This document shows, piece by piece, positions 21,319-32,374 of a stretch of DNA of 64,000 nucleotides. The stretch covers positions 56,047,449-56,111,448 of the forward strand of contig NC_071355.1 of assembly GCF_943734655.1 (NCBI RefSeq), given 5' to 3'. Numbering within the stretch: the stretch's first letter is position 1; every line of letters starts with the position of its first letter. The translations under genes were made by a program, and so were the position numbers. Below the pieces are notes generated by a model that was given only the letters and a program-made list of their open reading frames with translations, did no database searches and was not told the DNA's origin. Source of the stretch: Sabethes cyaneus (taxonomy: Eukaryota; Arthropoda; Insecta; Diptera; Culicidae).

Positions 21319-22526
21319 CAGTGGACTCCCGGGATAATTAACTCTCTCAAAAGTTAATCGGTCAGAAAAGTCGAACGAATATTAGCTCTTATGCAACACT
21401 CTAAAACGTTAATGTTTTCCTTAACTTATTGGAAAGTTTGAATTTATTTGTTGTCCAAGCGTTCGTTCAAACACGTGTGTTTTCCTTTTATCTTCATTTT
21501 TGATTTTTTGGTTTATTGTCACCTTTCCACCGTTTCATACAGAGTTGAATCATTGCAGGGTTTGAATTAAACTCTTGTACTATAAACTATAGTTCAATAC
21601 GAGGACATAGATACTTCAAGAGTTTTGATTACATGCTGAAGAAGGGTAAACTAAGACTGAATTTGAATGCAAAAGAAGTGAAAGAAAATATGCGCGAACA
21701 TCATCAAAACGTAGACTATGAAAAAACAAAGCAAACTAGTATAACAGGTTATTTTGAACTTGCTTAAAGGAACTAGTGTTATTTTATAAAGATGTTGCTA
21801 CATATTTCCTTCCATTGCACCCTACACATGCATTGAGATGTATTGAAAAAAAAGTTAATAACGGGTGACAGCTAAAATTTTGGAATTTTTTCGATGCCCA
21901 GCCAACAAACCAGCTCAGAGAACAATGAGAATATATATGTCTTAGCACTCTCCCTCCTCTTTTCGACAAATTTCTTTGTTTTATTTATGCTTGCCAGTTT
22001 TGCTTAAAATGGCGTCGAAACAAGAAGCATTTCGGGAGCGCTTTGTATACTTCTACGAACTGTCACAGGTATTTCGGCAAAAACAATAAGGTACAACATT
22101 TAAAAAGCAAATATGTTGTGGCTATGACTATTTACCATATTCTAAGATGCCCAACAATTATTCGCAAGCAAGGTAGTGAAAGACCAGCCAAAATTGTGGA
22201 CGCAGATGGGCATCGTTCTCTTTCTCGTGCCTTCAACAACAAGCCCTCTGGTTTGGCTATCAATTAAGATGTGCACCAGACGAATGTTTGAAGAAAATTT
22301 TGATCCCGTTTCTACAAAATCATCATGCAGGTGGACAATGCGTATTTTGGCCGGATAAAACTTCATCGCATTACGCCACAAAAACATAATTGTTCATGAA
22401 TATCCATTCGATCCCTTTTGTACCCAAAAACCACGACCCACCAAATCTGTCGCAGTGTCACCCGTTAATGCGGAAAAGTTAATTGACCCAATCACCAATC
22501 GATTAACTTTCACGAGAGTCCATATG
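21319..22526. mobile_element. Pogo-like TA-flanked element, split by a mariner
   Basis: The left end CAGTGGACTCCCGGGATAAT, preceded by TA, pairs with a right end that reads GATTAACTTTCACGAGAGTCCATATG followed by TA. CAGTGGACYCCCG is a typical pogo/Tigger-type end. The inner GTTAATCG and CGATTAAC words also pair. The interior 21,360-21,850 has no intact transposase. A mariner at 21,861-22,465 was inserted later. Confidence 0.65.
21861..22465 (+). pseudogene. Internally deleted mariner (ITmD37-like) transposon
   Basis: The ends ACGGGTGACA and TGTCACCCGT are flanked by TA on both sides. A transposase start at 22,009 reads MASKQEAFRERFVYFYE, then a stop after 26 codons. A frame-shifted piece with TIYHILRC, IRKQGSERPAKIVD continues the N-terminal helix-turn-helix region. 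Near the 3' end FWPDKTSSHYATKT (second catalytic Asp) and IPFVPKNHDPPNLSQCHP resemble the end of ITmD37-type mosquito mariners. The middle, with the first catalytic Asp, is missing. At 605 bp it is about half the usual length. Confidence 0.75.
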
Positions 22527-22529
22527 TAT

Positions 22530-22860
22530 ATGGGGTATATGGGGTTGATATAATCGGTAAAAAGCTGATTTAATCGGTTTACCGTATATTTGGCCTCGAA
22601 GCCATATGTCTAAGATCCACCATGCCTAGCGCAGTCTGCCTCGCGTTCGTATACCTTTCGTATACATTCGTGTGCCTAAAGAGAGTGTCATCTTTCAAAC
22701 TAGATAACTTGATAGATTGATGCACATTGAAAACAAAATTAGTATCTTTTACGCACATTTTTTGTTCGTTGCAAACAAAATCCGAAAATCGTTCAATAAT
22801 TCAGTACAACAAAAACAGAGATTTTACATTTATACGTCATGAAGCTTAACCTGTACAAAA
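22530..22860. other. No recognised feature
   Basis: AT-rich. GATATAATCGG and GATTTAATCGG near 22,548-22,580 resemble terminal words of pogo-like elements and may be a relic of one. Confidence 0.35.
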
Positions 22861-23254
22861 ACATACTTACGTTGTTTGTACATTGGTGTCAATTTGACCC
22901 CAAATTCAACACACTTGTTTTAGAAAAGCAATTTAATGGACTAAATGATAAAATTATGAATGGTGACTTATGGATGGTAAATGGTTGAATAATGCGCTCC
23001 AGAATCACCATGAGGTTCCACAGCCTCTTATTCAGCAACTCCTATCTCGACCTCCTCGTGGTACCATCCGGGATACGTTCTTTAGTGGAAACTAGGGTCG
23101 TATGCGAACAGAGAAAGGGGTACTCACGCGAAGGCTGAAGTGTAAACTCTCCGCCTGCAGGACGGTTCTCTTGACTCCCAGGAACCAAAGCAGAGGGTCC
23201 AAAGCCCCTACAGGAGATGGTTGTAATAGCTGTTATTCATGGCTATTATGTAAA

Positions 23255-23440
23255 AAACTTGAGCTTAGCTTAGCTTTAGCTTAGCTTAGATTGATTGCAC
23301 ATATCAATGGTTGCACTCAGCGATTGATCCGAATCAGTGAAATTACACAATGAATCAAACGAATGTGGTTGGGAGTGGCCGGTCATTCTCACTGTGCAAA
23401 ATTCAGTGACTCGATATATGAAGGAACAATAACTGCGCCG
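23255..23440 (+). repeat. AGCTT microsatellite with flanking dispersed sequence
   Basis: GAGCTTAGCTTAGCTTTAGC, a short run of a 5-bp unit, is followed by TTGATTGCACATATCAATGG and GATTGATCCGAATCAGTGAA, an imperfect palindrome. I recall similar sequence as common in Aedes genomes, but I cannot verify that here. Confidence 0.4.
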
Positions 23441-25140
23441 GCCACGTCCTTGCAATTAGGTGGGATTGGGGAAGGAGTGCTCGAGTAATCTTTGTTGTTT
23501 TAGGGACCGTGTTAACCTCTGCATCCCAGCAAAGATTACAGGAAGGCGTTGAATTTTGTTAGTAAGGTAGGTTTCGTTGGATCGCGATTCACCTTGATAA
23601 GTGATGTGATCGATTGTTTTTCTATAAAGATATTATTATGTATTTTTTATATTTATTTTTTAGCGTTATTCTTATATTCGACCTTTATTGAGCCGGCTGT
23701 TTCGAAAAGCTTGTTTAAGATAATTTAGTTATGTGAACAGATTTATGTTTGGAGATAGTTTAATCCAACAGTCGAAATATTGTTGGGCCCTTACCGATAC
23801 ATATTGTCATTATTAGTAGCAAATTGAACTCCAAATAGCCGGCCGTAGGGAGTTTTGCTATATTTTCATATCCACGATATAAAAACCCTGCAATAAGCTT
23901 TCGAAAGTACAATAAATGGGCGAAAGGAGGAACCAAGGGGCTTCCAACAGCCCCGACTGCTAAGCACCTTCAAAGAAGCCACCCTTGATTACTTTTGAAT
24001 ACCATTAATTTCCGGCAACCATACACCTGCGACCATCAAAAATTAACAATAACTACCAATGATTACCCTAGACACACACTGGTTACCATTGATTACTCAA
24101 CTAAGACGTAAAAGGTTACAAAAGTAATCCCCGGTTATACGCACGCACTTTTTTTTGTATGGGCTTATCACTTTGACCACAACATTATTGATCTATTATA
24201 ATGTTGCCCGGGTGTATGCTGTATTCTGCACTGCATTTCTGTGCTTTATCGTTATTGAGTGAACCCTCGGAGGCCAGGCTTTGAATCCAGGAGCCTTGCT
24301 ATTTTTCCCGATGAAAAGAATGTACCCACGTAAAGCACGCGCACGACCTTAAGGACTTTTAAAAAAATTACAATTTCAGATCAGCCTGTGGCAGTCGGCA
24401 ACCGTATTACTGTCTTTGGAAGGGAACTAAATGAATGGATATTATGTAAAAACTTGAATGGATAAACCCGTATTCCAAGGTGTGACGCGACCCGTGCCAA
24501 GGGATGAATGGTGGAGGGGGTTCTATAAATACTCTCTTGGACTTGAACGATGCACTAGCAGGGGTTCAGTCCTGATCCTCGTCTATCCTCAACACGCCAA
24601 CTCGTTGTGAGTCGACAAACGAAGATGTGGCTCTAAAACTTTCTACTCGCGGGTCGAGATTCACTCTGCCTGATCTCTGACTGTGTGCTGAAACTGAAAG
24701 GAGAGCCGAACAGTTATGGCCGGTAGGATGGCTGTACAATCGCTCAAACAATCTAAATAAATATATAACGTCGAGTATCCACTCCTAGGTTACTCAAAAG
24801 TTGCTGAGTCTCAATCAGAGAGATCTCAGCAAGCTTACCGGTCTTGCGACAGGACATTGTCCGAGAAAATATCATCTTCGGAATCTCAGTTTCGTACAAG
24901 ATGATATTTAACCTCGGAACACTTGCTCTGCAATCGTGGAGCACAAATAATACGCAGACTGCAGTATCTCAAAATGGGGAGATCTGGTTGGCGTCGCTGA
25001 TCAGGGTACTAGGTTCATAGACCTAGTCATACCTGATTGGCATATGTCTCGCTCCAGCTACCAGCCTGTCACTTCCTCAATAAGTGATAGGTAAGCTTGA
25101 AGCGTATAGTAAAACAATAAAACGGGGCATACCACAATAG
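23440..25140. other. Unrecognised sequence
   Basis: No frame or repeat could be assigned. TAACAATAACTACCAATGAT and GGTTACCATTGATTACTC near 24,045-24,095 are repeated GATTAC/GTTAC-type words that may be a decayed tandem repeat. Confidence 0.3.
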
Positions 25141-25149
25141 TTCAAAATA

Positions 25150-26022
25150 ATGGACGCAGTAGTAAGAGTACCCAACAGAGGAGAAGAAGAAGAAGTAGTG
25201 GATGCTTCCTTCTACAAAAATATACGCGAGTTCGAGATTTTCAAAGTTACGAGTGGCATTTTACAAAATTTGCTCGCTAGGTGGCATTTATCTGGAAAAA
25301 ACCAATACCTTTTGAACTCAAATTTGTGGCTTCTACTCGTGTACAGGGAATCAAAAATCACGAACGCACAAGAGACAAAGATATTAGGCCGTATGAATAA
25401 AAGAGTTAGAGCAAGCTCTCCCATAAGATTTACACGGGAAAAGCAAAGCAAACTGTGCATATGTGCATACGCCCTATTGTCTCTACCTCAAAATGTTGTG
25501 AAAATGTATGATGAAAGTTTGCACTATTGCATGGAAGTTAGGACAATGACAAGTTATCGTAGCTGTTTGTCGGGGATACAGATGTTTCATGACAACTATG
25601 TTGTTGCCCGCGAAAAAGACACACTGTTCTACGCAGTACGTATTGTACGCAACAAAAGCAATCCTAATCATATCACACTGTGTCGACAGCGCCAGTATTT
25701 GGTAATTACCAAGGTAACGTTGGTAACTTTTGGACGCCAGACTTTAGGTCAAAACAAGCTAGTCTTTTTCTTAAGGTTTTTGCTGTTTGTCCCTTTTGTT
25801 CAAGTTGCTGATAAAGCATTGTCTCTAACCAGCCGACCTTCGACAAACACATATTTTATTGTATACCTGCATCACCAACAACAAGCGCTTGTGAAAGTGA
25901 ATGCGCATCAAAATATATTCTCACCGAAAGTTGTCCTTCTCACTGGTGTGAAGGGACATTCATTTGTCCTAATATTTTGTTATCGTGATACATTCTGGTT
26001 GCTACGTATGTTTGTTTTATAG
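25150..26022 (+). CDS. 290-codon open frame, unrecognised, probably repeat-derived
   Basis: This ATG-started frame is long for the local AT content. It begins MDAVVRVPNRGEEEEVVDAS and has a Leu-rich hydrophobic patch (KLVFFLRFLLFVPFVQV) in the C-terminal half. I recognise no domain. Its first 100 codons overlap the left arm (25,208-25,300) of an inverted repeat whose other arm is at 26,715-26,808 and is not coding. That makes a chance frame in a repeat more likely than a host gene. No upstream core promoter or downstream poly(A) signal could be tied to it. Confidence 0.2.
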   Translation: MDAVVRVPNRGEEEEVVDASFYKNIREFEIFKVTSGILQNLLARWHLSGKNQYLLNSNLWLLLVYRESKITNAQETKILGRMNKRVRASSPIRFTREKQSKLCICAYALLSLPQNVVKMYDESLHYCMEVRTMTSYRSCLSGIQMFHDNYVVAREKDTLFYAVRIVRNKSNPNHITLCRQRQYLVITKVTLVTFGRQTLGQNKLVFFLRFLLFVPFVQVADKALSLTSRPSTNTYFIVYLHHQQQALVKVNAHQNIFSPKVVLLTGVKGHSFVLIFCYRDTFWLLRMFVL

Positions 26023-26129
26023 GCAAAGAATAACTGGTTTATCACTCTGGGCAGCAGAACGTTCGGTAAAAATTTTTACGATGCCAAACAGTACTAATTA
26101 TCCGTAAAGGTCGACTGGCACCACCGAAC

Positions 26130-26355
26130 CTAAAATTAAATAAAAAGAAGAAAACTTATCCAATTTAATTCTACTATGTATATTTTATTCATGACAGATA
26201 AGTATTTCGCCTACAACTTGCAGGCTTCCTCAGTGTCTGTTTTCGAACTAAATTAGCCAAAGCAATTTTACAGTTTTTATAGGAGCTAATATAAGTAGCG
26301 AAGGAGCTAAGTACGTAACCTATGTGTGGGTATACCAAATTAGTGTAGGTAAGCG
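26130..26355 (-). mobile_element. Dispersed repeat with hammerhead-like motif, copy 2
   Basis: Second copy of the repeat at 12,778-12,970, with the same order of blocks (ATTCTACTATGTATAT, ATTTCGCCTAC, CTTCCTCAGTGTCTG, CTATGTGTGGGTA). Small indels near 26,290 lengthen it. Confidence 0.65.
26193..26237 (-). ncRNA. Hammerhead-ribozyme-like fold, copy 2 (probably degenerate)
   Basis: The minus strand has the same 45-nt layout as copy 1: GACA, CTGAGGA, A, GCCTGC/GTAGGC stem with 5-nt loop, GAA, ATAC/TTAT, C, TGTC. The core differs from copy 1 only at the position that is variable in hammerheads (CUGANGA). One stem II pair becomes a G-U wobble and one stem III pair is lost. Confidence 0.3.
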
Positions 26356-27049
26356 CCGAACGTTCGGATGATCAGAGTTCGGTAAAATTTTCCAAACTTT
26401 TTAAGTGTGTATGTTAAAACGACCCGCAAAAATTGAACATCTTACCGGAAAAAAATGAATACGTCACTAGCGACACCTGGCGAGTGAATTTTGCATCAAA
26501 ATATTCAGAACAGAGTGGTCTCGACTATTTGAACAATTAAGCCATAAACAAAAAGTCTTATATCTGGTCAGTACATTCTAAACTGCGATAAAAAATGAAG
26601 CACCAATACCAATGCCAATGCCAGATCATGTCTATTTGTTCCATTATTCCATGAACAAGAACGATTTACACGAAGAGAATTCATCAATTTAAGACAAAAA
26701 AGTTCATTATTCTCGCATTAACGCCACCTAGCGAGCAAATCATTCAAAATTTTACAAGTAACTTTGAAAAGCTGATGTTCGCGCATATGTTTGTAGAAGG
26801 ACGCAACATTCTAGGCGGTAAGGATTTCGAGCTATAAACATCACAAATCTTGAAAAATCCTATTATTCCGATTTATTTTTACTAAAACCCCTCCTTGTAA
26901 AAGGTCCCCCTGCCAAGTCACCATTCATAATTTTATCATTTAGTCCATTAAATTATCTTTCTGAAACATCTAAAAATCCGTCAAGTTTTCGCTGAGATAT
27001 AGCAGTTTGAATTTTGGGGTCAAATTAACCCCAATGCACATAAGAAGGA

Positions 27050-28010
27050 CTCCATATAAAGTAGCGGCCAAAATTGCCGAATGTAAAATTTCACATTTTA
27101 GCACATGCTTAAACGCGGTTTTATAGTAAATTGTCTCTATTTTTATGATTCGCGAATAAAATTTGGATAGAAAAAAAAATATTACGTAGAAATAAGCTGT
27201 CAGTTGCCCATTTCAAAAGTTTGAAAAATAGGTCATTTTAAAAAAGTCAAAAAATTGAATACTTATCGTGAATGTAAATATTATTGTTATATATCATTTT
27301 AATGCTGATACCTTAGCCTATCAAAAAATGAAATGAAAACAAATTTAAACTCAATGAGGTGCGCGATAGGCTACTTATAATAAAAATGAAATTCTCATAA
27401 ACTTTAATCAAAAAAACAACTCTTGTCGCCGCAGTTTCTTACAGTGCGTCTGAAAGCTCGAAGTATGTTGTATCAAAACATGAATTAAAAGTTTGCTATA
27501 ATTGGACGTTTTCCGAAAAAAAATAATTTTAAAATTGTCATATTTTTAGCAAGTCTTTAAAATTTTAAGTATTCTTTCAACAAATTTGATTATCCTTGTT
27601 ACTAAATTTTTTTAATATCTGAAGAGAGTTTCAATGAGAAAATGGGAGAGTCCCTGCGAGAAAGAAATTGTTTTTTGTCAAGCAAATATTTATATCGGAC
27701 ACATTTGATCATTTTTCCCCAAATCACCCTAAATATAAGGTCTTATAAGTTTAAATAATTTCTGTTGTAACATATATAACCTAGAATCAATTTGAAACTT
27801 AAAAATAATTTTGGCCAAAAATCGCAATTTTCCGACTATTGTGCAATGTACAGACACATAAGCTTTTCAATAAAATTGTCGCAAATGTAAATTTTCGAAA
27901 TTTTTTGATCAAATAACTTCTATAATAAAAGATCTTCTGTATACACACCTAGTCGCGAAAGAAGCAAATAAATTCATTGAAAATAAAAAAAAGTTATAGC
28001 TTCTCAAAGT
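27050..28010. other. AT-rich unrecognised sequence
   Basis: About 1 kb of very AT-rich DNA with no convincing ORF. It lies between two of the TTTGACCCC inverted words and may be the body of that element. Confidence 0.35.
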
Positions 28011-28054
28011 GGTCTGGGGTCAAATTGACTCCAATGCACAAACAAAGGGTTAAG

Positions 28055-28780
28055 AAAGCACTGCACACGGAGTGAGAGTTATTATGTGCAAGCGAACATA
28101 GGTAAATACATTTTCATTCGGTTTGTTTACATTTGCTCTTAGGTCCTTTTGAAAAAGTACCCGCCATATACTTACGCTCTGACAAATGGCGCAGTACAGG
28201 CAACACACGCCAGATCTTGTAGTAATAATTTTATTTCTTAATTTAGTAATTAATTTCTGCATAGTTCGTAAATTCTATATTTTAACATTATTTTCATTTC
28301 TGCGCTGTAGACAAATTTCTATTGTAGTAATTTTCAAGCTTATTTATTTAATCAATGTCTCGTATTTATAATTACAAATTACTGTGTTCTTTCAGATCGT
28401 TTAAAATCGCCAATCCGTCACACTCTCCACAGGCCAGAAATAAAAACTGTCGCATTACCAAAACATTATGTAAAACGATTCCCCCTCAGTTAATGAATGC
28501 ATAAAAAAGTGTGTCCTTAAATATGCATGCATAAAAATCGTCTCCTCAAATATTTAGAACAAACGAAATTACATCCCATGCAGTAAGTCTAAAAGAAACT
28601 TCATCCCAACGAATGCCTCTACCCACCGTACATTCGTAGGTTTCATATCATGGCCAAAGATCATCTTCCAAAATCCGCAGTCTAAACGCTCTGAAAGGAA
28701 ACAACAATCAAAGCGAGTTCAAGCCACCGACCGGTCGAGGTGTACGAGTAAACGAAATTTACCTAACCTAAAACAATTTA
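28055..28780. other. No recognised feature
   Basis: ATTCGGTTTGTTTACATTTG near 28,115 matches the arm of the hairpin at 45,679-45,772, so a half copy of that small repeat may be present. The remainder is unrecognised. Confidence 0.35.
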
Positions 28781-29700
28781 GTCGGTCACCCGCGTGTCCC
28801 GCACCCGCACACGAACCCGCTCGAAGCAAAATCTACAAATCCCTGTCGTATTCTCTCCGGCGAAAAGAAAAAAAACAAACGCTCCTCGCGGTGCTACTTG
28901 CCCGACCGGGGACGTAGGCAAAACCGTCCAGTCAGTTTCCGTCCAAAACAATTTCCTACCTTTTTCGCACCACAAACGCTCGGCCCCTCCTCGCAACGAA
29001 ATCCTTACTACACCATTGCGTGGCGTGCTCTCCTTTTTCCAGCTCACCATTTTCATCCTCCAGTTGTCTTCTGTCTGGTTTCTTCCTTCGAAGCAGGTGC
29101 CAAAACACGTGATTGTGGACGGTTAGATTTATGGACCCTCGGGTTCTTCTGTGTCCAAGTGACACACTATCTTGCTTCACATACACACACACTCACACGC
29201 ACACGCCCACACTAGCAGCCGGTTTGTTCACGGTTCCGTAACGAGATGGCATCTTTTTTCCGTACCTGGCGGTTGTTCCATGCGGCTAGCCTTTAGCATT
29301 GCTTGTATCCTTATCGTTGCTGTGTTTGTATCTGCTGTTTGTCTTCGTTCTATGTACACATGTCAACCAACCGAGCGAAGGGAGTTCCAATTTCTGTGTA
29401 GGGCCAGTAGAAGGACACAAAAATCAAGCGCACAGGTCGAAAGGACACCGGCGAGAGTCGTAAAAACGCAAAAGAATTAGAGGATACGACGGATTCTGAC
29501 TGCTGACTGCTGCTTGTACAGGTGAAACAAGCGGCGCGGCGGCGCGGGAGGCTGCAAGGCAATAGTTGTTGGTTGTAAGGTTGTTGCAGCAGAATCCGAA
29601 TCAGTACCAGTAGCATCCGCATCGGCAAGTTGTATTGGACAAGAACAAAACAAACCGAAGAGTAAAATTCCATGAATTTTTGAAACACTATGTACGTACC
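28780..29700. other. GC-richer unique stretch, possibly a noncoding exon or promoter region
   Basis: This stretch has more C and G than its surroundings, a CACACA/CACGCACACG microsatellite near 29,180-29,210 and no repeats shared with the window. Short frames exist on both strands (for example 28,794-29,126 and 28,778-29,056), but they are complementary and none has a recognisable motif. Possible splice donors include CAGGTGAAAC near 29,519 and ATGTACGTACC near 29,690. It could be a host 5' region, but this rests only on composition. Confidence 0.25.
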
Positions 29701-30390
29701 TACCCTTCGTCGCTTTTGCTCCTTCCCCTGCTGTTGAATTGCACCGTGAAAAAGAGGCAGGAAAGAAAGCCAGGGCAGTTTATTGTTTCATTTGGGTGAT
29801 TGTTTTTCTTTGCTTCCTAGCTACTTCTTATGCCTGTGTACTTTTCGATGAAGTCCGAGAGCGCAAGTTGATTAGAAAGAGGCGTTGATTGGATGGAGGA
29901 GGACAGTTACCTGGAATTTGCATGCCGAACAAGTGTAAAAGGGAAACATGGGATGGTGATTCCATTGTTGTTTTCTTTTTTGTTGCAACTTTGGTCGATT
30001 ATTTGTTTTCTTTCAGGTAACTATCGTAACCTAATGCGCATTATGCGGCTATGTAAAATTTAAAGTCAAAATCATGATATTGCAAGTGCGAGATTGTTGT
30101 TAACATATTGATCGAAGTTTTATAAAGTTAAAGTTTGGAAGGAAATGTTTCCTTTTCTTTTATAACGAAAGGGTGCCACTAAACGAGGTGTTTGCAGAAA
30201 TTTTAAGCCAGTGACAAAAAATTCATGACCCACAAATGCTCAAGACAGTTTGATATTTTTAGCAAAATCATTTCCTGTGCCTATTTTCTGTAGAGTTGGC
30301 GAGTCTTGAGTGACAAGGTTTGTCAGCAAAAAAATGCCGTTCTGTCAATGGAAACTTAAGGTGGTTAAAAACTATTTTGATTATTTACCT
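29700..30390. other. No recognised feature
   Basis: Unique-looking sequence with moderate AT bias. No frame or repeat assigned. Confidence 0.4.
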
Positions 30391-30394
30391 GATT

Positions 30395-32010
30395 CCGATC
30401 TTTCAGGAGAATCTTTTAACCTGGAAAAGGGGTGTACACGTAGGATGGTGAATCTATTATTACTTATCACATAAATATCGGCCCATAAGGTAGAAAACTG
30501 ATGACTTTCGGGTGTAATTGGACTTAAAATCAAAGCTGAATAATCGCAGCCGATGATAAAGTCTTTGTTGACTTCTCTGCAGTATTTGACGAACGCTGCA
30601 ACTTCTTGCGTGGGAACCTCAGTAACGTCACCAGGAAAATAGGCCGATGCTATGATAACCTCGGATTTCACCCTGGCGGTTGGTAGCTCAACTCTAATCG
30701 CGACGAGGTCTCGTGTTATGAACTCTGTAATGGGAAAACAATTAATTTTTGCATTGACCAAGACAGCAGCCCCCGGAGAGTCATGCTTGTCTTCATAGAA
30801 TAACTTACATGTTCTTGTTTGAATATCTTGTATTTTTCCTTTGTAGACCCAGGGCTCTTGAATCAGGGCCAGGTCAACACCATCTTTGATAAACCTCCTG
30901 GAAAGTACTCCCGATGCAGCTTTCGCGTGATGGAGGTTTATCTGCAGAACCCTAGTGCTCTGCATTTCTGTGAGTTTTCCGCTCACTGACCTTTGGGAGA
31001 GACGGAAGTCCCGGAGGTTTATGCCTCGTGGAGGCCGAATTTTTCTTACTACCAGTACCCGAACTCGTTTTGGATCGAAGGGGGAACTGGCTTCGTGTGA
31101 TTTCGCCTTTCCCACTAATCTTATCGGGGTTTCCTGGGCCACTTGTGGAAACCACTGTTTTATTTCCACTCGGCCCTGGCACTGCCAGATTGTGTAGATT
31201 CATGGGCATAGTAGACTCACCTCGATGAATCTGCTCTTTACCAGAATCTCTGTTAGGACCCCCTTGAGCGCGTTGTGGAACCCCCTTTTTGGTGGCTAAT
31301 GGCCCCAATGGTGCCCTGATTATCAGGACTCCTGGAGTTTTGACATTCAATACCAACGGACCCTTGATACTCTTTGACTTCGATAGTACTGGCCTCAGAA
31401 ATTATTGCCTCCATGAGCTGGCTTGTGATTTGACGTTGCCTCGGATTTACTCTCCTCGGCTGAGTCTCGCCAAAACGAAAGTTTATGATAAAGTTTCTAC
31501 TTGCTAGCTGACGCATAGAAGCTTCATCTGTTGTTAGCGACCAATTCGCATGTATTCCATTCGGGTTTATTCGCTGCAGAATTCGCCATTTGTCAGTAAC
31601 GAGATTCTCATTTTAACTCTCTATGAGTCTTCTGAGTCTCTCGTCGTCGAATGACGCGCTTTGTAAGAAGAAAGCATGAAGAATTTCTAGACGCGGAATA
31701 TTCTTTGCATCCAGAGCAACATGTCTTGCTCCTTCCCATAGTGGAAGGTTAGGAACCACTTTCTTTCACCAATCCGAGGTTACCTGGTCTTTACAAGAAA
31801 GAACCAGCTATCCAGACTTGTACGAGCAGAATTTGAGAATTTGAGAATTTGGGTTTGACCTGCTCGTTACGTTGCTGATCTATCGCTGCTAATAGAGCAT
31901 CTTGTATGGAATCTAGCTGTGCCGTACTCAATTCAGTACTGGAATAGTCCTCAGAGAGGATCCCAACTCTAATCTGACCTACGGTCTCGCTGTAGGAGAC
32001 ACTGTAGGGT
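30395..32010 (-). pseudogene. 5' part of a LOA-like non-LTR retrotransposon
   Basis: Read on the minus strand, 32,010-31,000 encodes a basic, Gly/Pro-rich ORF1-like protein in shifted frames, without a clear zinc knuckle. ORF2 then starts with the APE endonuclease: LQINLHHAKAASGVLSRR near 30,940, VDLALIQEPWVYKGKIQDI, GAAVLVN, and DFIIGCDYSA near 30,560, where the family normally has GCDANAHH. The similarity breaks off at about 30,550 and a short unrelated tail follows, so the RT is absent. The LHHxKAAS and IQEPW motifs are characteristic of LOA-clade elements such as mosquito Lian. The His loss in the endonuclease and frameshifts in ORF1 show it is inactive. Confidence 0.75.
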
Positions 32011-32140
32011 AGAGGATATTAAATTAGACTTGCATTTGGACTAATTTGCACTTGAAGTTTTTTATTTAATTTCTCTAACCTCAACTCACAGGGGAAAAGC
32101 CGATTTGAATTGACAACAAAAGAGCCATTCCCAAAAAAAA

Positions 32141-32233
32141 AAACATTTTTGTTGAATAGTAGCTTGTTCAACCATGTACAGCTGATTAGCGGATAATGTG
32201 CGCTTAATAAGCCGCTGTTCAACAAAAATGTTT
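32141..32233. mobile_element. 93-bp hairpin MITE
   Basis: AAACATTTTTGTTGAA at 32,141-32,156 and TTCAACAAAAATGTTT at 32,218-32,233 are perfect 16-bp inverted repeats. Weaker pairing continues inwards (AGCTT / GCTT). It is very short, with no coding capacity. Confidence 0.6.
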
Positions 32234-32374
32234 GAGGTATTCTTAAATCGGCGTAAAAATCCATTGTCTTTTCTCTTTTAAATTTACATAATACATTTCC
32301 ACTTTTTATTCCAGTTTTTCTCCTGTTGTGTACCGTTTTCATGGTGTTCACTATCAATTTTCTTCCGTCTTTCC

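Larger units (their letters stand above)
25208..26808. repeat. Inverted repeat of about 90 bp, 1.5 kb apart
   Basis: TCCTTCTACAAAAATATACG and GCTCGCTAGGTGGC at 25,208-25,290 match in reverse complement GCCACCTAGCGAGC and ATATGTTTGTAGAAGGA at 26,728-26,806. A related word (ACACCTGGCGAGTGAA) lies at 26,478. These are probably arms of a foldback or long-TIR element. Confidence 0.55.
22862..28049. mobile_element. Composite block bounded by TTTGACCCC inverted words
   Basis: TGTACATTGGTGTCAATTTG followed by ACCCC at 22,880-22,903 is inverted at 27,012-27,045 and again at 28,014-28,043. The sequences next to it (AATGGACTAAATGATAAAAT near 22,930 and its complement near 26,930) also match. The last copy ends AACAAAGGG followed by TTAA at 28,050, so read inwards the end is CCCTTTG with TTAA outside, as in piggyBac-like elements. 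The left partner is not cleanly TTAA-bounded. Other repeats are nested within. The piggyBac reading is tentative. Confidence 0.35.

Noticed and set aside
28794..29126. Overlapping 92-110-codon frames on both strands as sense/antisense genes
   Set aside because: Mutual open frames are expected in GC-richer DNA; no start context, motif or family supports either.
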